A stretch of 64,000 nt of DNA from Berkiella sp050247135 (lineage in GTDB: Bacteria; Pseudomonadota; Gammaproteobacteria; Berkiellales; Berkiellaceae). The translations under genes were made by a program, and so were the position numbers. Below the pieces are notes generated by a model. That model was not told the origin of the DNA, searched no databases, and saw only the letters and a program-made list of their open reading frames with translations. Location of the stretch: the NCBI GenBank assembly GCA_050247135.1, contig JBFWUT010000001.1, forward strand, positions 124,001 through 188,000, given 5' to 3'. Of the stretch, positions 32,977-40,452 are shown one piece after another (the stretch's first letter is position 1; each line of letters opens with the position of its first letter).

Positions 32977-33065
32977 GCCCGGGTGGCGAAATAGGTAGAC
33001 GCAAGGGACTTAAAATCCCTCGGAGGTTAAACTCCGTGCCGGTTCGATTCCGGCCCCGGGCACCA
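32977..33065 (+). tRNA. tRNA-Leu(UAA), insertion target of a genomic island
   Basis: 89 bases including encoded CCA. Acceptor GCCCGGG/CCCGGGC; anticodon stem-loop GGGA-CTTAAAA-TCCC gives TAA. A long variable arm (CGGAGGTTAAACTCCG) is present, with T loop TTCGATT. Its last 60 bases (33006-33065) are duplicated at 39785-39844, marking it as the attachment site of the following island. Confidence 0.96.
33006..33065 (+). repeat. attL: 3' end of tRNA-Leu(UAA)
   Basis: This is the left copy of a 60-base direct repeat, identical to 39785-39844 except for one G-to-A change in the variable arm. It begins in the anticodon stem and runs through CCA, the classic core used by tyrosine recombinases. The tRNA here stays intact. 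Confidence 0.88.
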
Positions 33066-33248
33066 TTAGATTTTGTATACGCCTTCAGCGAATCTACAAA
33101 AACTATGCCGCGCCGTACCTTGCAGGCGGGCAAATATCTCCCAGACCACGTATCACTTTAAGAAACCATCTTAATGAAATATCTATAACCAAAACAAATG
33201 ACTCGCAAAGTTGCTATCAAAATTTTTTCTGCGGGTTCGAATAGTTAA

Positions 33249-33516
33249 ATCTGTGATGCACTTTTAGCCGTCGCATTTTATGATAATGATTGGAGGTGGT
33301 CACAAGCGCAATGCCCGCATTTCTTAAACCATGATACTTCCAATGTCAGGGCGATAGCGTCGACCTGCCTAGGTCACATAGCATGGATCCATAAAAATCT
33401 CGATCGAGAACTCGTCGTAGACACGTTAAAAAATCATCTAAAAGATCAAATCATTTCAGGACTGTAGAAAACGCTTTATATGATATTAATGCATTTCTAA
33501 AGGATGATAAGGGTGG
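33249..33516 (+). pseudogene. Frameshifted HEAT-repeat, immunity-like gene remnant
   Basis: Frame 1 (33249-33463) reads through DALLAVAFYDNDWRWSQ, CPHFLNHDTSNVRAIASTCL, GHIAWIHKNLDRELVVD and NHLKDQIISG, then stops at a TAG. A shift of one base from 33464 restores the expected continuation VENALYDINAFLKDD. This D/W-x-W followed by VRxxAxxCLGHIAxIH and a (V/A)EDALDDI-like end is the pattern of small HEAT-repeat proteins found as immunity-type genes. No start codon is visible and a TAA lies just upstream, so the 5' end is lost too. A dead cargo gene is the simplest reading. Confidence 0.65.
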
Positions 33517-33570
33517 CCATTTTCACGTGTTCTGCTTCTTCTTCATCGCGGCAGCGATGACATTTGCTAG

Positions 33571-33622
33571 CCCCCCATTAAGGCGCTTTTCCTGCGGAGC
33601 AGGAGAGCGCCGGTATGGGGGG
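33571..33622. repeat. Long GC-rich inverted repeat
   Basis: CCCCCCAT...AGGCGCT...CCTGC on the left pairs with GCAGG...AGCGCC...ATGGGGGG on the right, an interrupted stem of roughly 20 pairs over 52 bases. It is followed by a smaller hairpin at about 33646-33665 (CCGCCC/GGGCGG). It resembles REP-type elements and stands out in an AT-rich island. Confidence 0.7.
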
Positions 33623-33912
33623 AAATGATGCCCACCCCACATCTCCCGCCCCGGTAGTGGGCGGAACAGTTAAGAGCACAAAACCTTAAAATTACGTCGA
33701 ATAGCTAGATTAAATGTTCTAAAATTTCTGAATTAATCAGTATTTTATATTGTTTTTCTTGTCTTTATTAACAAAAACATTATAATCGCTGACCTATTCA
33801 GGTCTTTTGTCTGACGCGCCGCCTCGTAACTAATGTGAAAACACTCGTTCTTGTAAAAAATATTTACTTTGAAAATAACGCAAGAAAATAGCTAGCTTAG
33901 GAGAGAAGTAAA
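33623..33912. other. Non-coding leader region of ankyrin paralogue 1
   Basis: Apart from the small CCGCCC/GGGCGG hairpin and the promoter at 33759-33786, no gene or repeat is apparent in this AT-rich stretch. Confidence 0.4.
33759..33786 (+). promoter_or_regulatory. Promoter of ankyrin paralogue 1
   Basis: TTGTCT (33759-33764) and TATAAT (33781-33786) are 16 bases apart. This predicts a start near 33793 and a leader of about 120 bases before the ATG at 33913, which has an AGGAGAG ribosome site. Confidence 0.55.
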
Positions 33913-35073
33913 ATGTCACAGAATGCGCAGAAATCAAAAGTAAACCACGTAGTTACACAGAATCGGGCCTCAAAAAATCAATCAAATCCGGTCAAATCTA
34001 GCCAAAATAATAAAGCCAATGTGCATGTTGACATCAACGAAAATAACAACCAAGTGATTGTTGATGTAACACCACAAAAAACAACTGTTACTAAACGAAT
34101 TAATATTTTTGAAGCAGTCAAGCAAAAAAACTATGATGACATCTGTGCCTACGTAAATGCTAAAGGTGATGTTAATGTTAAAAATGCTGAAGGTTATACA
34201 CCTTTAATGCAAGCAATCCAAAATGGTTGGAATGCTACAGAAGTAAAAAAAATGTTAGATCATATGCCAGGGGTTGATTTAAAATTATATGCATTTAAAT
34301 CAACGCATTCAGATTGGCAGTACGGTAAACCAATTGACATGGCAGTGAAGCATAATGATATTGAATTGGTCAAAGTATTGACAGATTATGCAAGCACAAT
34401 TACTCCCAATATAGAAACAGATGACTTTTACACTCTTGTGAATTTTAAATATGAAATTTATAAAGTTTTGTTATCGCATCTTGATGCAAAAGCTTTTACG
34501 ATTGATTGGGCGAACTACGCAGTATCACATATTTTAGCATGTAAAGAAACTGACGCTGCACAGCTAATAGACTCAATTTTGTCTAAAACAGACACTTATC
34601 CTGAAAGACTTCAAGTTCAACTTCTAAAAAATGCTCAGAAACATCATAGGAACGAAGAAGCTCTTGATTTAATAATTCGTAAAAAATATGTGGGAAATGA
34701 TGCTATTTCCCATGTGTTGTTAGAACACATGGAGAATGATAATGAACCAATGTTTAGAGAAATTATATGTAAAATTGAAAACAAGCAACAAGTTGTTGAT
34801 AATTTAGATAAATGGATTTTTCAAAAATCGACTGACTTGGGCCCATATAAAAAATATGCTGATTTACTTGGCATAAAGTATCAAGATGATGCTGGAACGA
34901 TCTTTATATCAGAAGTTATAGATATTCCAGGTAATAAAGATCTTAATTTTGATAATAAAAATTCAATAAATTCTGACATCCATACTTGTCAAGGAGGACA
35001 GTGTTTTCATATTTCAGTTAGTGCAGCTGAGCAACCAAGTCTGGCTAACGTAATAGATGATATTGTTGTGTAA
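33913..35073 (+). CDS. Ankyrin-repeat island protein, paralogue 1
   Basis: 386 aa, no signal peptide. Residues 1-38 are polar and low-complexity. Residues 39-55 form a beta-like motif, NVHVDINENNNQVIVDV. One to two ankyrin repeats follow (IFEAVKQKNYDDICAYVNAK, EGYTPLMQAIQNGWNATEVK). The remainder is helical without a known domain. The C-terminus has CQGGQCFHISVSA and ends LANVIDDIVV. It is about 60 percent identical by eye to the inverted paralogue at 35380 over the ankyrin region. The small GG-leader peptide gene lies 53 bases downstream on the same strand and shares the VHVDV motif, so the three genes look like one functional unit. Confidence 0.85.
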   Translation: MSQNAQKSKVNHVVTQNRASKNQSNPVKSSQNNKANVHVDINENNNQVIVDVTPQKTTVTKRINIFEAVKQKNYDDICAYVNAKGDVNVKNAEGYTPLMQAIQNGWNATEVKKMLDHMPGVDLKLYAFKSTHSDWQYGKPIDMAVKHNDIELVKVLTDYASTITPNIETDDFYTLVNFKYEIYKVLLSHLDAKAFTIDWANYAVSHILACKETDAAQLIDSILSKTDTYPERLQVQLLKNAQKHHRNEEALDLIIRKKYVGNDAISHVLLEHMENDNEPMFREIICKIENKQQVVDNLDKWIFQKSTDLGPYKKYADLLGIKYQDDAGTIFISEVIDIPGNKDLNFDNKNSINSDIHTCQGGQCFHISVSAAEQPSLANVIDDIVV

Positions 35074-35126
35074 ATATTTTAAATCCATATTTTCTAGGTC
35101 TTTCTAAAATCCATAAGGGGAAAACA

Positions 35127-35309
35127 ATGAGACAATTATTAAACGCAGAAATTAAAAATGTAGCTGGCGGTAGCCAAAGTTCTGTTCATGTGGATGTAAC
35201 TGCCCAAAATGTACAATATTTACATGTGGGCGTTGATGTTTATAATCAGCAACAACAAGTTCCTGCTATTCATACCCATAATAACATCTACATTGCGAAT
35301 AATAGATAA
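35127..35309 (+). CDS. Small peptide with double-glycine-type leader
   Basis: 60 aa with a good ribosome site (AAGGGG, 7 bases before ATG). The first 15 residues, MRQLLNAEIKNVAGG, fit the leader consensus of class II bacteriocins and related secreted peptides: hydrophobic and acidic positions, E-I-x-x-V-x-G-G. Cleavage after GG would release a mature peptide of 45 residues beginning SQSSVHVDVTAQ, rich in Val, Gln, Asn and His, with no Cys. No C39-peptidase ABC transporter is in the window, so export would need a transporter elsewhere. The mature part resembles the N-terminal strand motif of the flanking ankyrin proteins. Confidence 0.75.
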   Translation: MRQLLNAEIKNVAGGSQSSVHVDVTAQNVQYLHVGVDVYNQQQQVPAIHTHNNIYIANNR

Positions 35310-35325
35310 TAAGAGTGATGATCCG

Positions 35326-35362
35326 AATCCTAGGGCTATGGTTTGCTCCAGCCCCTAGGATT
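35326..35362. terminator. Hairpin between convergent peptide gene and ankyrin paralogue 2
   Basis: AATCCTAGGGCT (35326-35337) pairs with AGCCCCTAGGATT (35350-35362) with one bulged base. It sits between the two converging stops. There is no long U-run, so termination strength is uncertain. Confidence 0.55.
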
Positions 35363-35379
35363 GCCTATTGAAATAGTCA

Positions 35380-36519
35380 CTAGATCACAACACCTTCAAT
35401 GACCTTTGGTAACTGTGGATTAACATCTGCTTCAACATGAACGCATTGTCCATGCTGACAAGCTTTAACGTCTACATGAATATTATTATCGTTCAAATTT
35501 ACATTATTTTCATTATCAATCACGTCGGAAAGATATATTGTACCCGCCTCATTATCTTTGTGCATTCCGAGAATATTAGTATATTTTGAATAACCAGGAA
35601 TAGTGCCTTGATATTTAGACATAAACTCAATAACTTGGCTCTTATCAATATCCTTTTTTAAAATATGCATGAACATTGCCTCTTTATCTTGTTTAGCAAG
35701 CGTATGCATAAATTCAGGAATACTTTTAGTTCCTATGTGATATTTGTCAATCAATAAATCAACTGCGTTTTCACTATTAGTCTGAATGCTGGCTCCAAGT
35801 AATTGAGCATGAAATTTTTCTGGTATAGAGCGTGGCTGGGATAATATTGACTCAACAATATTTAGATGGTTGAGCTCAGGCGCTTTCGGGAAGTTAGCAT
35901 ATATCAGTTTTATTACGATAGAATTCTCAGACTCGCCATACATTTCTGTGTTGAGGTGTGAAGACATTATTTTAAAGATTTCATCACTAGGTTTGAAATC
36001 ATGCTGAAATTGACCAATTGTTTCTTTTTCAATTGTAACTTTTCCTGCATAACCAGCTAATACTTTAACTAAGGAAACATCTTTAGAAATAATAGCCATA
36101 TCAATTGGTTTGCCGTATCTCTTATCTCCGCCATACCCTCTTTCAAAAGCATAAATACTTAGGTCCACTCCTGGCATATTATCTAACATCTTTTTTACTT
36201 CTGGTGCTTTCCAATTATTTTGAATAGCTTGCATTAGTGGTGTATAACCGTCGTTATTTTTTACATTGACATTTCCCCCAGCTTTGACATAAAGAGAAAT
36301 GGTATCAAAATCCTTTGTTTTAATCGCATCAAATATATTCAATTTTCTTTGAGATCCATTTGAACCCGCTATATCAACAATTACATGATCGTTTTTAAGA
36401 TTTAAATTAACGTTAAGATTGGCATTTGTATGAGGATTCGATTGAATATTGTTTGTTGGTATTTTTGCGGCATTAGATGCAGGACTTTTAGCTTGTGGGG
36501 TTTGCGTTGGTTTCGACAT
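35380..36519 (-). CDS. Ankyrin-repeat island protein, paralogue 2
   Basis: 379 aa from the chosen ATG, which has AAGG 8 bases upstream; the longer frame to 36540 is less likely. It has the same architecture as paralogue 1: polar N-terminus, beta-like NVNLNLKNDHVIVDIAG, ankyrin region (IFDAIKTKDFDTISLYVKAG, DGYTPLMQAIQNNWKAPEVK), helical middle, and a C-terminal motif NIHVDVKACQHGQCVHVEAD. It converges on the peptide gene. Strong conservation of the ankyrin part and divergence of the C-terminal half suggest a shared scaffold with different partners. Confidence 0.85.
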   Translation of the reverse strand: MSKPTQTPQAKSPASNAAKIPTNNIQSNPHTNANLNVNLNLKNDHVIVDIAGSNGSQRKLNIFDAIKTKDFDTISLYVKAGGNVNVKNNDGYTPLMQAIQNNWKAPEVKKMLDNMPGVDLSIYAFERGYGGDKRYGKPIDMAIISKDVSLVKVLAGYAGKVTIEKETIGQFQHDFKPSDEIFKIMSSHLNTEMYGESENSIVIKLIYANFPKAPELNHLNIVESILSQPRSIPEKFHAQLLGASIQTNSENAVDLLIDKYHIGTKSIPEFMHTLAKQDKEAMFMHILKKDIDKSQVIEFMSKYQGTIPGYSKYTNILGMHKDNEAGTIYLSDVIDNENNVNLNDNNIHVDVKACQHGQCVHVEADVNPQLPKVIEGVVI

Positions 36520-36805
36520 AATAACAACCTTATAAATCAATAATTTGGGTATTTACACTGTTTTATTATTTTATAAGGTGCAAATCAATGAGTTAGATGG
36601 TGAATTATACTGATGCTTTTTTACAAAGCAAGAAGTACGTTATCTTCCTCTTGCTGAATTTTCCTTCAGATTAAAATCTATAATGTTTAAAATTGCCTAC
36701 ACTCCTTAAAGGTTTATCCCAATTCCGTAGTATTTGAGTACATACCCCTTAATACATTTTCATGGGGACAAAATTATAAATGCCGCCAATTGAAGGAGTG
36801 GTACG

Positions 36806-38512
36806 TTGAAAATTGGTATAAAGGATATTGAGTTGTACGCAGGTGCACTACCTGGCAAACCCCCACTTAATTTTGAATTTGCTCCCGGTAGCATAACAAT
36901 TTTTGTTGGACCTAATAACTCTGGAAAAAGTGTTGCTTTAAAAGAGATTGAACAAATTTGCTCTGGTGAAAGCAGAGCAAATTTTGTAGTAAAGGAAATA
37001 AATTTTAATTTCCCAAATACTTATGAAGAAGTTGAGGCTTTAGTGAAGAATTTTGAAATTCCTGCGCCAGATAATAACAAGACTTTAGCTGGTCATTTTT
37101 GGGTGGGGCAGCATGTATTTGGAGAAAAAGATTCTCATAGACATTTTCAGATTCAAGAGCAAGAATTAAGAAGTACTTTTCGAGACAAAAATCTAGAGCG
37201 TTTAAAACAATTAGCATTTCGCTTTTACGTTTTAAGGTTAGATGGACGTTCGCGCTTTTCGCTAATTGATTCTAGAGCAAGTGGTAATTTACAGGAGTAT
37301 CCCCGAAATCATTTAACTGCATTATTTGTAGATGATGCAAAAAGAGAAAAGGTCAGAGCTTTAACAGAAAAAGCATTTAATTTGCATTTTATAATTGATC
37401 CAACCGACTTGGGAAAATTTCATATTCGTATGAGTCAAAGAAAGCCCATGGATGCAAGGGAAGAAAGAGGTTTGGATACTAACTCATGCACCTTTCATAA
37501 AGAAGCTACACTGTTATCTGAATTAGGGGATGGAGTTAAGACCTTTGTTGGACTAACTTCAGCAATTATGAGTCTCCAACATGAAATTATCCTTATTGAT
37601 GAGCCAGAGGCGTTTCTACACCCACCTTTAGCAAGACGCTTAGGGAATGACTTGGCAAAGACAGTAGAGGAGAGAAAAGCAATATTAGTTACTTCTACCC
37701 ATAGCTCTTCATTTTTGATGGGTTGTATCGAATCAACTGCTCCAGTCAATATTGTTCGTTTAACTTACGAGCAAGGCACAGCAACTGCTAGATTGGTAGA
37801 TTCTGCAGTGATAAAGCAGATATTTAAAAGTGCATTGTTACGAAGCACTGGAATTATGCAAGCACCGTTTCATAGAGCTGTTGTGGTTACAGAGGCTGAC
37901 ACTGATAGAGCATTTTATGATGAAATAAATCGACGGCTTGTTATTGAAAATGAGGGCATTCAAGACGCAATATTTTTAAACGCTCAAGGTTTAACATCTA
38001 TTTCCCAAATTTTAAAACCTTTAAGAATGTTGGGAATATCCACAGCTGCAATTGTTGATTTAGACATCATAAAAAATGAAGGAGTTTTCATTAATCTTTT
38101 AAATGCTTGTAATGTCCCAAATGTTGAGCATAAAGATCTGGAAGAATTACGAAAATACCTGCTAGGGGCTTTTGAGAAAATATCAGTTATAGCGGATCAA
38201 AAGCCGGCAATAAAACGTGGGGGCATAACTAAACTCCCTGAGCCTGATCAGACTAAACTTAAAGATTTTATTGAAAGAATAGCAACTTATGGGTTGTTTC
38301 TTGTCCCTTTGGGCGAGGTTGAAAGTTGGCTGCATAATTCTGAATCACCCATAAAGTCTCATGGGCCAAAATGGCTAATTAAAATATTTAACTTAATAGG
38401 GGATTCTGACGGAGACAAGAATTACCTTAAACCGCAAAATGACGATGTTTGGTTTTTTATCCGTGAAATTGCTAAATGGATTAATAATCCAAATCGTAAA
38501 GGAATTTTGTGA
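36806..38512 (+). CDS. OLD-like ATPase with TOPRIM nuclease domain
   Basis: 568 aa, TTG start with AAGGAG 7 bases upstream. The ABC-type ATPase half has Walker A GPNNSGKS (35-42), a signature-like SELGDGVKTFVGL, Walker B IILIDEPEAFLHPP (Asp265, Glu266) and an H-loop TSTHSSSF. The C-terminal TOPRIM shows VVVTEADTDRAFYDEI (Glu363) and AIVDLDII (Asp418, Asp420). This is the plan of OLD-family nucleases and of defence proteins such as GajA, or of fused PARIS-type AriA-AriB. No GajB helicase is adjacent. The next gene is a likely partner. A phage-defence role fits the island setting but is inferred. Confidence 0.88.
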   Translation: MKIGIKDIELYAGALPGKPPLNFEFAPGSITIFVGPNNSGKSVALKEIEQICSGESRANFVVKEINFNFPNTYEEVEALVKNFEIPAPDNNKTLAGHFWVGQHVFGEKDSHRHFQIQEQELRSTFRDKNLERLKQLAFRFYVLRLDGRSRFSLIDSRASGNLQEYPRNHLTALFVDDAKREKVRALTEKAFNLHFIIDPTDLGKFHIRMSQRKPMDAREERGLDTNSCTFHKEATLLSELGDGVKTFVGLTSAIMSLQHEIILIDEPEAFLHPPLARRLGNDLAKTVEERKAILVTSTHSSSFLMGCIESTAPVNIVRLTYEQGTATARLVDSAVIKQIFKSALLRSTGIMQAPFHRAVVVTEADTDRAFYDEINRRLVIENEGIQDAIFLNAQGLTSISQILKPLRMLGISTAAIVDLDIIKNEGVFINLLNACNVPNVEHKDLEELRKYLLGAFEKISVIADQKPAIKRGGITKLPEPDQTKLKDFIERIATYGLFLVPLGEVESWLHNSESPIKSHGPKWLIKIFNLIGDSDGDKNYLKPQNDDVWFFIREIAKWINNPNRKGIL

Positions 38513-38531
38513 AAAATAAGAGAGAAAGTTT

Positions 38532-38849
38532 ATGAAAAATTATGAAGCATATAAAGGTTGCCCAATATGTATAGCTCCATCAAGCGATGTTAGAGGAGAT
38601 TATGTAATTGAATGCAATGCATGTAAAGAAAGTGAAAAGATTTATCTAACAGAAAATGCAATAAATGATTGGCTTGTTCTAAAGCCTTACAATGAACAAG
38701 ATCTTTATGAGCGTTTAGATAGACAAATGAAAGAACAGCGAAGAATTAAGCCTGTAGATTTTATCAAATTCTCCAAATCCACAAGTGATAATCCTATAAC
38801 AACATCAATGATCACCGAATATTTAGATAAACTTAAGGGTTCAGAATAA
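38532..38849 (+). CDS. Small zinc-ribbon protein next to the OLD-like nuclease
   Basis: 105 aa. Two CxxC pairs (Cys10/Cys13 in GCPICIAP and Cys28/Cys31 in ECNACKES) form a likely zinc ribbon, followed by IYLTENAINDWLVL and a charged helical tail. It starts 19 bases after the nuclease stop with GAGAGAAAG upstream, so the two form an operon. The layout resembles small Lar-type zinc ribbons, but no family was confidently recognised. It may be a specificity or regulatory subunit. Confidence 0.7.
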   Translation: MKNYEAYKGCPICIAPSSDVRGDYVIECNACKESEKIYLTENAINDWLVLKPYNEQDLYERLDRQMKEQRRIKPVDFIKFSKSTSDNPITTSMITEYLDKLKGSE

Positions 38850-38868
38850 AAATCCCTGTTTTGTGATC

Positions 38869-39615
38869 TTAGTAGCCCTTAATATGGTCATCTGCAGGCA
38901 TAAGATGCTTATGACTAAGTGGTACTGTGATTCGATTTACTCTTTTCTGGTAGCAGCAAGGTAAAGTTATATTAGCAAGGTTATAAAGCGCTTCAACTGA
39001 TTTGTTATTAAAGAATAAAGCCGCATCTATGCAATCCACTAAGCTTTTTGTGGTGCCATAAAGTCTATTATCGGATTCTTGAGGATTAAATCCCATATAT
39101 TTAACTATCTTAATAGATATATCTTCAGGATCGGCTAGGATCTTATCCGTTAATGCATTCTTATGAGCACCGATGGTTTCAATTTCTTGCATGGCACGTT
39201 TTGAAAGCATTAAAAAGCGCACTACTGCTGAATTTTTATATGAGAACTGCGCAACATCTGCAAAAGGATAATCTTTAGCAAATTCTGGAATAAAGATTGA
39301 ATTGAATGCAACATCAACAACTATTACTGTTAATGGCCTTTTTTCATTAATTGATAAACCCATTTTAGAAATTATGCCATCCAACTCAGTTTTGTGTGGT
39401 AGCGCATGCTGTTCTTTAAAGTTTATAAGTGTGTTGATATTTGTCCCTATCATAGCTAAAAGAGTATTAATGGTGGCTAACTTCTTGCGCTTATATTTTT
39501 CATGATCGATATAAAGAATTGCTAGGCCGCCACCTATGGCACCAAAAAATGAACTAGCAACAGAGCTCCAAAAGGTAGGGCCACCAAAGTTAACAATCAA
39601 ATTCCATAGTTCCAT
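38869..39615 (-). CDS. Membrane-anchored hypothetical protein
   Basis: 248 aa, unknown. One N-terminal membrane helix (about residues 14-36, containing SSFFGAIGGGLAILYI) is followed by a basic stretch (HEKYKRKK) and a helical cytosolic domain of about 200 residues. That topology is common among single-pass defence effectors and among prophage-type cargo. It converges with the zinc-ribbon gene (19-base gap) and lies next to the right attachment repeat. Confidence 0.7.
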   Translation of the reverse strand: MELWNLIVNFGGPTFWSSVASSFFGAIGGGLAILYIDHEKYKRKKLATINTLLAMIGTNINTLINFKEQHALPHKTELDGIISKMGLSINEKRPLTVIVVDVAFNSIFIPEFAKDYPFADVAQFSYKNSAVVRFLMLSKRAMQEIETIGAHKNALTDKILADPEDISIKIVKYMGFNPQESDNRLYGTTKSLVDCIDAALFFNNKSVEALYNLANITLPCCYQKRVNRITVPLSHKHLMPADDHIKGY

Positions 39616-39784
39616 AAATAGCCTTTGATGCGTTGCATTATTAACTAAATGATAGCACTGCTTCTAAAGTTGAGCGCACTACGGGCGCAATAATCCACCC
39701 AAACGCACTCAAATCAACACAACCCCACTTGAACTAAACTCTTGATTAATATAGAGTTACTGCTTGCATATTTGGGTGTGACTT

Positions 39785-39844
39785 GGACTTAAAATCCCTC
39801 GAAGGTTAAACTCCGTGCCGGTTCGATTCCGGCCCCGGGCACCA
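39785..39844 (+). repeat. attR: duplicated 3' end of tRNA-Leu(UAA)
   Basis: This is the right copy of the 60-base tRNA-Leu 3' segment, with GAAGG in place of GGAGG in the variable arm. The 5' part of the tRNA is absent, so it is not a functional tRNA gene. Confidence 0.88.
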
Positions 39845-40452
39845 TGCTTTGCAAACTTTGTTTGCTACGCATGGCAAGCCAAGTAATAGCTTGCAGAGCG
39901 CAGGCGGGCAAACGATTCATAAATCAATCCTTCTTTAAATTAAAATCCCCGCTCACAATGCTTCGCATTTGTTCGCCGCCCCCTTTTATGCAAATTGGGC
40001 GATTGATTCACTTCGTTCATCGAAAAGTTGCTAAGCGGCAGATATCTCCCTTTGTATAAAAGGGAGACGCGCGTAGCGCAGAGGGATTTGTATCTTAAAA
40101 GCGGAAGTTTATAGTGCGCAGCCTCGCGTAAGGCTAACACAGCGGCAGCTGTACCATAATTAATCGCTTCCGCGATTAATTTACGCTATTTGCCGGAAGA
40201 CTTATGTTTTTCGCCTTTATACATATTCATGTTGTCTCCCTTTTTCAGCGTAAAGATAAATCCGTAATGAAAATTAACGAAAGCAAAATTGTGTTTATGA
40301 CATTTTTGCCATATAAGAGGGTTATAAACACTTCTCAATTAAATAGGTTTTGCTCGTAATAGACAGCAAGAGCTCTAAACATCTGGTCTTTGATTTTTAT
40401 TCGAAGTCTGTTTGTATGAAGAACTGGCTTCTCGCATCTTGCCATTTTATAT
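39845..40452. other. Repeat-rich non-coding stretch after the island
   Basis: No sizeable gene. At 40044-40090 a segment with CTCCCTTT...AAAGGGAG and GCGCGTAGCGC forms short dyads, and 39936-40010 has similar GC-richer, repeat-like text. GCAGGCGGGCAAA occurs both here (39900-39912) and downstream of tRNA-Leu (33123-33135), so sequence flanking the two attachment sites is related beyond the 60-base core. A 14-codon frame with a strong ribosome site is annotated separately. Confidence 0.5.
40186..40230 (-). CDS. Possible 14-residue peptide
   Basis: ATG at 40230, preceded by AGGGAGA 5 bases upstream, encodes MNMYKGEKHKSSGK and then TAG. It is strongly basic and hydrophilic. The ribosome site is better than most in the window, which is the only support. 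It could instead be chance or a relic of a longer gene. Confidence 0.3.
   Translation of the reverse strand: MNMYKGEKHKSSGK

Larger units (their letters stand above)
33066..39844. mobile_element. 6.8-kb genomic island integrated at tRNA-Leu(UAA)
   Basis: The interval is bounded by the tRNA-Leu 3' end and its 60-base duplicate. It is more AT-rich than the core genes upstream. Contents in order: a frameshifted HEAT-type pseudogene, a GC-rich hairpin, ankyrin paralogue 1, a double-glycine-leader peptide gene, ankyrin paralogue 2 (inverted), an ATPase/TOPRIM nuclease with a zinc-ribbon partner, and a membrane-anchored protein. No integrase or excisionase is recognisable. It is either decayed or a satellite mobilised in trans. 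Confidence 0.8.

Noticed and set aside
39785..39844. A second tRNA-Leu gene
   Set aside because: Only the 3' 60 bases are present. The D arm and 5' acceptor are missing, so it is an attachment-site duplicate.
39844..40140. Short frames on both strands after the island
   Set aside because: Composition follows the local repeats, there are no ribosome sites and no recognisable protein features.
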